Shown here: piece by piece, positions 60,569-64,000 of the stretch
Layout: the number at the start of each line of letters is the position of its first letter
How positions within the stretch are numbered: position 1 is the first letter of the stretch
Source of the DNA: Rhodovarius lipocyclicus
GTDB taxonomy: Bacteria; Pseudomonadota; Alphaproteobacteria; Acetobacterales; Acetobacteraceae
Direction of reading: 5' to 3'
Assembly (NCBI RefSeq): GCF_009900765.1
Contig: NZ_JAAABL010000003.1
Location: 62,001 to 126,000, forward strand
DNA: 64,000 nucleotides
The notes under the pieces: model-generated
Databases searched by the model: none
The model's input: the letters and a program-made list of their open reading frames with translations, nothing else
What the model was told of the DNA's origin: nothing
Made by a program: the position numbers and the translations under genes

Positions 60569-61284
60569 CCCGCCTGATCTTCCGCGACGACGCCTATCTG
60601 CGGGAGGCCCCGGGCCTGGTGCTCGCGGTTTCCGAGGCCGGGGTGGAGCTGGATGCCTCCCTGTTCTACGCCCAGGCCGGCGGCCAGCCGGGCGATACCG
60701 GCACCCTGGTGTGGGAGGGCGGCGAGATGCCCATCGCCAACACCGTGAAGGGCGAGGGCGACACCGTGCTGCTGAAACTCGCCGAGGGCGCGGCCACGCC
60801 CCCCGTGGGTGCGGCGGTGACGCAGCGCCTGGACTGGGATCGCCGCTATCGCCACATGCGCATGCACACCAGCATGCACCTGCTGTGCAGCCTGATCCCC
60901 GGAGCCGGGGTGACCGGCGGGCAGATCGGTGCCGACCGCTCGCGCCTGGATTTCGACCTGGCCGAGCCGCCCGCCAAGGAATGGCTGACCGATCGGCTGA
61001 ACGCGCTGATCGCGGCCAACCACCCCATCACCCAAAGCTGGATCACCACGGAGGAGCTGGACGCCAACCCCACCCTGGTGCGGACGCTGTCGGTGCAGCC
61101 GCCGCGCGTGGGCGGGCAGATCCGCCTCGTGCGGATCGGCGCGGGCGAACCCCCGGTCGATCTGCAACCCTGCGGCGGCACCCATGTGGCGGCCACCGGG
61201 GAAATCGGCCGCGTCGCGGTGACGAAGCTGGAAAACAAGGGCAAACAGAACCGCCGCGTATATCTGGTGCTGGAGGAAGGCTGA
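60565..61284 (+). CDS. alaX: Alanyl-tRNA editing protein AlaX
   Basis: 239-residue free-standing editing domain related to AlaRS, which hydrolyses Ser-tRNA(Ala) or Gly-tRNA(Ala). The zinc ligands are intact: H101 and H105 in RMHTSMHLL, and C203 and H207 in QPCGGTHVAA. FYAQAGGQPGDTG is the typical N-terminal motif. ATG at 60565 lies in the overlap with the Nudix stop (ATGA). It is coupled to sseA, whose start is 2 bp after its stop. Confidence 0.94.
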   Translation: MTRLIFRDDAYLREAPGLVLAVSEAGVELDASLFYAQAGGQPGDTGTLVWEGGEMPIANTVKGEGDTVLLKLAEGAATPPVGAAVTQRLDWDRRYRHMRMHTSMHLLCSLIPGAGVTGGQIGADRSRLDFDLAEPPAKEWLTDRLNALIAANHPITQSWITTEELDANPTLVRTLSVQPPRVGGQIRLVRIGAGEPPVDLQPCGGTHVAATGEIGRVAVTKLENKGKQNRRVYLVLEEG

Positions 61285-61286
61285 AC

Positions 61287-62126
61287 ATGAACGATCTGGT
61301 ATCCACCGCCTGGCTGGCCGAACATCTCGGCAAGCCGGGGGTGCTGGTGTTCGACACCACGAAATACCTGCCCAACGAGCCCTTCGACGGGAAGACGAAA
61401 TTCGCCGAGGCCCATATCCCCGGCGCCCGCTTCTTCGACATCGACGAGGTGGCCGATCCCGACGCCAGCCTGCCGCACATGGCGCCCACCGCCGCGCGGT
61501 TCGAGAAGCTGATGGCCAAGCTGGGCGTCAGCAACGACAGCGCGGTCATCTTCTATGACCAGAAGGGCGCACAGAGCAGCCCGCGCGGCTGGTGGCTGAT
61601 GCGCCTGTTCGGCCACAAGAACGCGGCGGTGCTGGATGGCGGCCTGCCGGCCTGGACGCGCGAAGGCCGCCCCATGGAGGCCGGCACCCCCGCCGCCCCG
61701 GCCCCCGGCACCTATGTCGCGGACCTGATCGCGGCCCGCATCAAGGGCATCGGCGACATCAAGAACATCATCGCCGATGGCTCGGCGCTGATCCTGGATG
61801 CGCGCTCCAAGGGCCGTTTCGATGGCACGGCGCCGGAACCGCGCCCGGGCCTGCCCTCCGGCCACATGCCGGGTGCGGCCAACGTGCCGTTCAACGAGCT
61901 GTTCGGCGCCGATGGGCTGATGCTGCCCGCGGCCGAGCTGCGCGCCCGCTTCGCAAGCGCCGGGGTGGATGGCACGCGCCCGCTCGTCACCTCCTGCGGC
62001 ACCGGGGTCACGGCCTGCGTCGTGGCGCTGGGGCTGGTGCAGGCGGGGCTGCCCGAACCCGCGATCTATGACGGCAGCTGGACCGAATGGGCCGGCCGGC
62101 CGGAAACGCCCAAGGAAAACAGCTGA
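61287..62126 (+). CDS. sseA: 3-mercaptopyruvate/thiosulfate sulfurtransferase
   Basis: 279-residue two-domain rhodanese. The N-terminal domain (residues 1-135) is the inactive copy. The C-terminal domain has the active cysteine C237 in SCGTGVTA; a CGxG loop points to 3-mercaptopyruvate, where thiosulfate enzymes have CRKG. FDTTKYLPNEPFDGK and HIPGARFFDIDEVAD are the usual N-terminal motifs. It transfers sulfur from mercaptopyruvate to thiols. Two bases separate it from metC, so it is a cysteine/sulfur metabolism pair. Confidence 0.95.
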   Translation: MNDLVSTAWLAEHLGKPGVLVFDTTKYLPNEPFDGKTKFAEAHIPGARFFDIDEVADPDASLPHMAPTAARFEKLMAKLGVSNDSAVIFYDQKGAQSSPRGWWLMRLFGHKNAAVLDGGLPAWTREGRPMEAGTPAAPAPGTYVADLIAARIKGIGDIKNIIADGSALILDARSKGRFDGTAPEPRPGLPSGHMPGAANVPFNELFGADGLMLPAAELRARFASAGVDGTRPLVTSCGTGVTACVVALGLVQAGLPEPAIYDGSWTEWAGRPETPKENS

Positions 62127-62128
62127 AC

Positions 62129-63310
62129 ATGAGCAGCAACCAGCAGAAGTTCGACACGCGCCTGTCCCATATGGCGCGGCCCGGCATCCGCACCCATGGC
62201 TTCGTGAACACGGGCGTGCATCGCGGCTCCACCGTGCTCTACCCGGATTGCGCGACCCGCGCCGAGGGCCCCAAGCACCGCTACGAGCAGTGGATGAGCT
62301 ATGGCACCGGCGGCGGGCCCACCCATTTCGAGCTTGAGAACGCGATCGCCGAGATCGAGGGCGGCACCCACTGCACCATCGTGGGCACGGGTCTCGCGGC
62401 CATTTCGGTGCCGCTGCTGGCCTATCTCAAGGCCGGCGACCACATGCTGATGCCCGACAGCGTCTATGGCCCGGGGCGGAACATCGCCACCAAGATGCTG
62501 GCCGGCTTCGACATCGAGACCACCTTCTACGACCCCACCATCGACGAGGCCGGCATCGCCGCGCTGATCCGCGACAACACCCGCGTGGTCTATACCGAGA
62601 GCCCGGGCAGCCACACCTTCGAGCTGCAGGACATCCCGGCCATCGCCCGCGCCGCCCATGCGCGCGGCGCGGTGGTGATGATGGACAACACCTGGGGCAT
62701 CCACCACTTCCAGCCCTTCCAGCATGGCGTCGATGTCTCGATCCAGGCGCTGACCAAATATGTCGGCGGCCATTCGGACATCCTGCTGGGCTCCTGCACC
62801 GTGAACAGCAAGGCGCATTGGGAAAAGGTGCGCGAGAGCGCGCTGCTGCTGGGCGCCTATGCCTCGCCGGACGATGTGTGGCTGGCGATCCGCGGCCTTC
62901 GCACCATGGGCGTGCGGCTGAAGCACCAGGAGGCCTCGGGGCTGGAGATCGCGCGCTGGCTGGAACAGCAGCCGCAAGTGCTGCAGGTGGTGCATCCCGC
63001 CCTGCCGAGCCATCCGCAGCATGAGCTGTTCAAGCGCGACTTCACCGGCGCTTGCAGCCTGTTCGGCGTGGTGTTCCAGCCACACTACACGCTGGAGGAC
63101 GCCTATCGCTTCGTGGAAGCGACCACGCTGTTCGGCATCGGCGCCAGCTGGGGCGGGTATGAGTCGCTCGCCCTGCCGACCACGGGCTTCCTGACGCGCA
63201 CGGCGGGCACGGGCCATTTCGACGGCCCGATGATCCGCATGCATATCGGGCTGGAGGATGTGGGCGACCTGAAGACCGACCTGCTGCGCGGTTTCGCGGC
63301 GCTGGGGTAA
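62129..63310 (+). CDS. metC: Cystathionine beta-lyase
   Basis: 393-residue PLP enzyme of the Cys/Met metabolism family that cleaves cystathionine to homocysteine, pyruvate and ammonia. The PLP lysine is K210 in QALTKYVGGHSD. YGTGGGPTHFELE, DNTWGIHHFQPF (the MetC/cystathionine beta-lyase WG form) and GASWGGYESLALP near the C-terminus support MetC over MetB. The ATG at 62129 gives the SSNQQKFDTR N-terminus. It is the last gene of the Nudix-alaX-sseA-metC run, with a terminator 6 bp after the stop. Confidence 0.94.
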   Translation: MSSNQQKFDTRLSHMARPGIRTHGFVNTGVHRGSTVLYPDCATRAEGPKHRYEQWMSYGTGGGPTHFELENAIAEIEGGTHCTIVGTGLAAISVPLLAYLKAGDHMLMPDSVYGPGRNIATKMLAGFDIETTFYDPTIDEAGIAALIRDNTRVVYTESPGSHTFELQDIPAIARAAHARGAVVMMDNTWGIHHFQPFQHGVDVSIQALTKYVGGHSDILLGSCTVNSKAHWEKVRESALLLGAYASPDDVWLAIRGLRTMGVRLKHQEASGLEIARWLEQQPQVLQVVHPALPSHPQHELFKRDFTGACSLFGVVFQPHYTLEDAYRFVEATTLFGIGASWGGYESLALPTTGFLTRTAGTGHFDGPMIRMHIGLEDVGDLKTDLLRGFAALG

Positions 63311-63315
63311 GGGAA

Positions 63316-63337
63316 GGGGGCCGGAAGGCCCCCTTTT
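63316..63337 (+). terminator. Intrinsic terminator of the metC operon
   Basis: A perfect 7-bp stem, GGGGGCC with GGCCCCC, a GGAA tetraloop and a TTTT tail follow the metC stop. The last T is the first base of the convergent Bug gene's stop codon on the other strand. Confidence 0.85.
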
Positions 63338-64000
63338 CACGCGTCCGGCGAGATGTTGTAGCGGCGGATCAACCCGCCCCAGCGCTCGGCCTCGTCCGCG
63401 ATGAAGGCACGGAAGGCCTCGGGGCCCTGTGCCGTGATCTGGAAGCCCGCCGCCTCCAGCCGCGCCTTGCCTTCGGGCGCGGTGATGGTGCGCCGGGTGA
63501 TCTCGAACAGGCGCTGCACGCGCTCGGCCGGCGTGCTGGCGGGCGCGATCAGGCCCGACCAGGCATAGCTCGCGGCATCCGGGATGCCTGCCTCGGCCAG
63601 GGTCGGCACGTTCGGCAGGGACGCCACGCGCTCCTCGCCCGTGCAGACCAGGGCCTTCAACTGCCCCTCTCGCACCGGGGAGAGCACGGCGGAGACGATC
63701 ACCACCATCGCCTGGATGCGCCCGGCCACCAGATCCACCGTCGCCTGGGCGAAGCCGCGATAGGGCACATGCACCATGTCCAGGTCGCCGCGCGCGATCA
63801 GGTCCACCATGCCCAGATGCGCGCCCGACCCGGCGCCGACCGAGCCATAGGACAGCTTGCCCGGGTTCGCCTTGGCATAGGCCATGAACTCCGCCAGCGT
63901 GTTGGCGGGCACGGAGGGATGGATCACCAGCACCTGCGCCGTGCGCACCATCAGGCAGACCGGCGCCAGATCGCGCGCGGGGTTGTAGGTCAGGTTGGGG
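63337..64000 (-). CDS. Bug-family (TctC) extracytoplasmic solute receptor, 5' end outside the window
   Basis: The C-terminal 220 or so residues of a tripartite tricarboxylate transporter receptor. Family motifs are TYNPARDLAPVCLM at the edge, LSYGSVGAGSGAHLGM, VHVPYRGFAQATVDLVAGRIQ (the VPYRG loop), and NVPTLAEAGIPDA. The signal peptide and the first third lie outside. It is a second Bug protein in the window, distinct in sequence from the one at 5.3-6.3 kb. Ligand unknown. Confidence 0.93.
   Translation of the reverse strand, partial: PNLTYNPARDLAPVCLMVRTAQVLVIHPSVPANTLAEFMAYAKANPGKLSYGSVGAGSGAHLGMVDLIARGDLDMVHVPYRGFAQATVDLVAGRIQAMVVIVSAVLSPVREGQLKALVCTGEERVASLPNVPTLAEAGIPDAASYAWSGLIAPASTPAERVQRLFEITRRTITAPEGKARLEAAGFQITAQGPEAFRAFIADEAERWGGLIRRYNISPDA

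Noticed and set aside
1-64000. CRISPR arrays, insertion sequences, prophage or integrase genes
   Set aside because: No regularly spaced repeats and no transposase, recombinase or phage structural motifs were seen. The fold-back and REP-like elements carry no coding capacity.

Overview
The window is 64 kb of high-GC chromosomal DNA, densely packed with genes and with many 1-bp (TGATG) and 4-bp (ATGA/GTGA) start-stop overlaps. The gene set fits an alphaproteobacterium: an FnrL-type regulator beside a complete cbb3 oxidase cluster, the alphaproteobacterial form of SerC, GTTC-N7-GTTC LexA boxes, and orphan Bug-family binding proteins. Acetobacteraceae (Roseomonas-like) is my best guess, inferred from gene content and not from a phylogenetic marker. 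I see no prophage, transposase, integrase or CRISPR array. No gene-free gap exceeds about 300 bases.

Left part (1-19 kb): a partial aldehyde dehydrogenase; modABC behind a ModE-like palindrome; an MFS permease; a Bug protein translationally coupled to an adenosine deaminase-like enzyme; serC; grxD-bolA-purL; a small membrane protein with a J-domain-like HPD motif; a Rieske protein coupled to two tandem paralogous amidohydrolases; an orphan PAAR protein; an SplB-like radical SAM gene whose promoter lies between two LexA boxes; and a CoA-transferase, a RidA protein and a Gfo/Idh/MocA dehydrogenase.

Middle (19-43 kb): a probable glycan O-acetylation locus (two SGNH hydrolases, an AlgI-like MBOAT and a small membrane protein) ends in a 167-bp fold-back element. 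Next is a micro-oxic respiration block read leftward: ccoNOQP, ccoGHIS, a 59-residue membrane protein and fnrL. FNR boxes lie in the divergent ccoN/DUF2189 promoter and upstream of hemN. A flavoprotein with a half-length SdhB-like partner, a TauE/SafE-like protein and hemN lie next to this block. They are followed by a Ser/Thr kinase, tRNA-Lys(TTT), a cyclophilin, coaD and gyrA.

Right part (43-64 kb): a MarR regulator stands opposite a seven-gene operon (NMT1/SsuA-type ABC importer, amidohydrolase, three-gene molybdenum hydroxylase with a CoxS-CoxG fusion). The modABC operon at the left end could supply its metal. A run of amide and peptide hydrolases follows (M81, two M20, HDAC-like, M19) with a cytochrome P460-like protein, and then a ricin-type lectin and an EamA permease. 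The coupled set Nudix-alaX-sseA-metC and a partial Bug protein complete the window.

Product names come from motif and family recognition without database searches. Where the obvious upstream start seemed too long, I chose starts by ribosome-binding site and family length.
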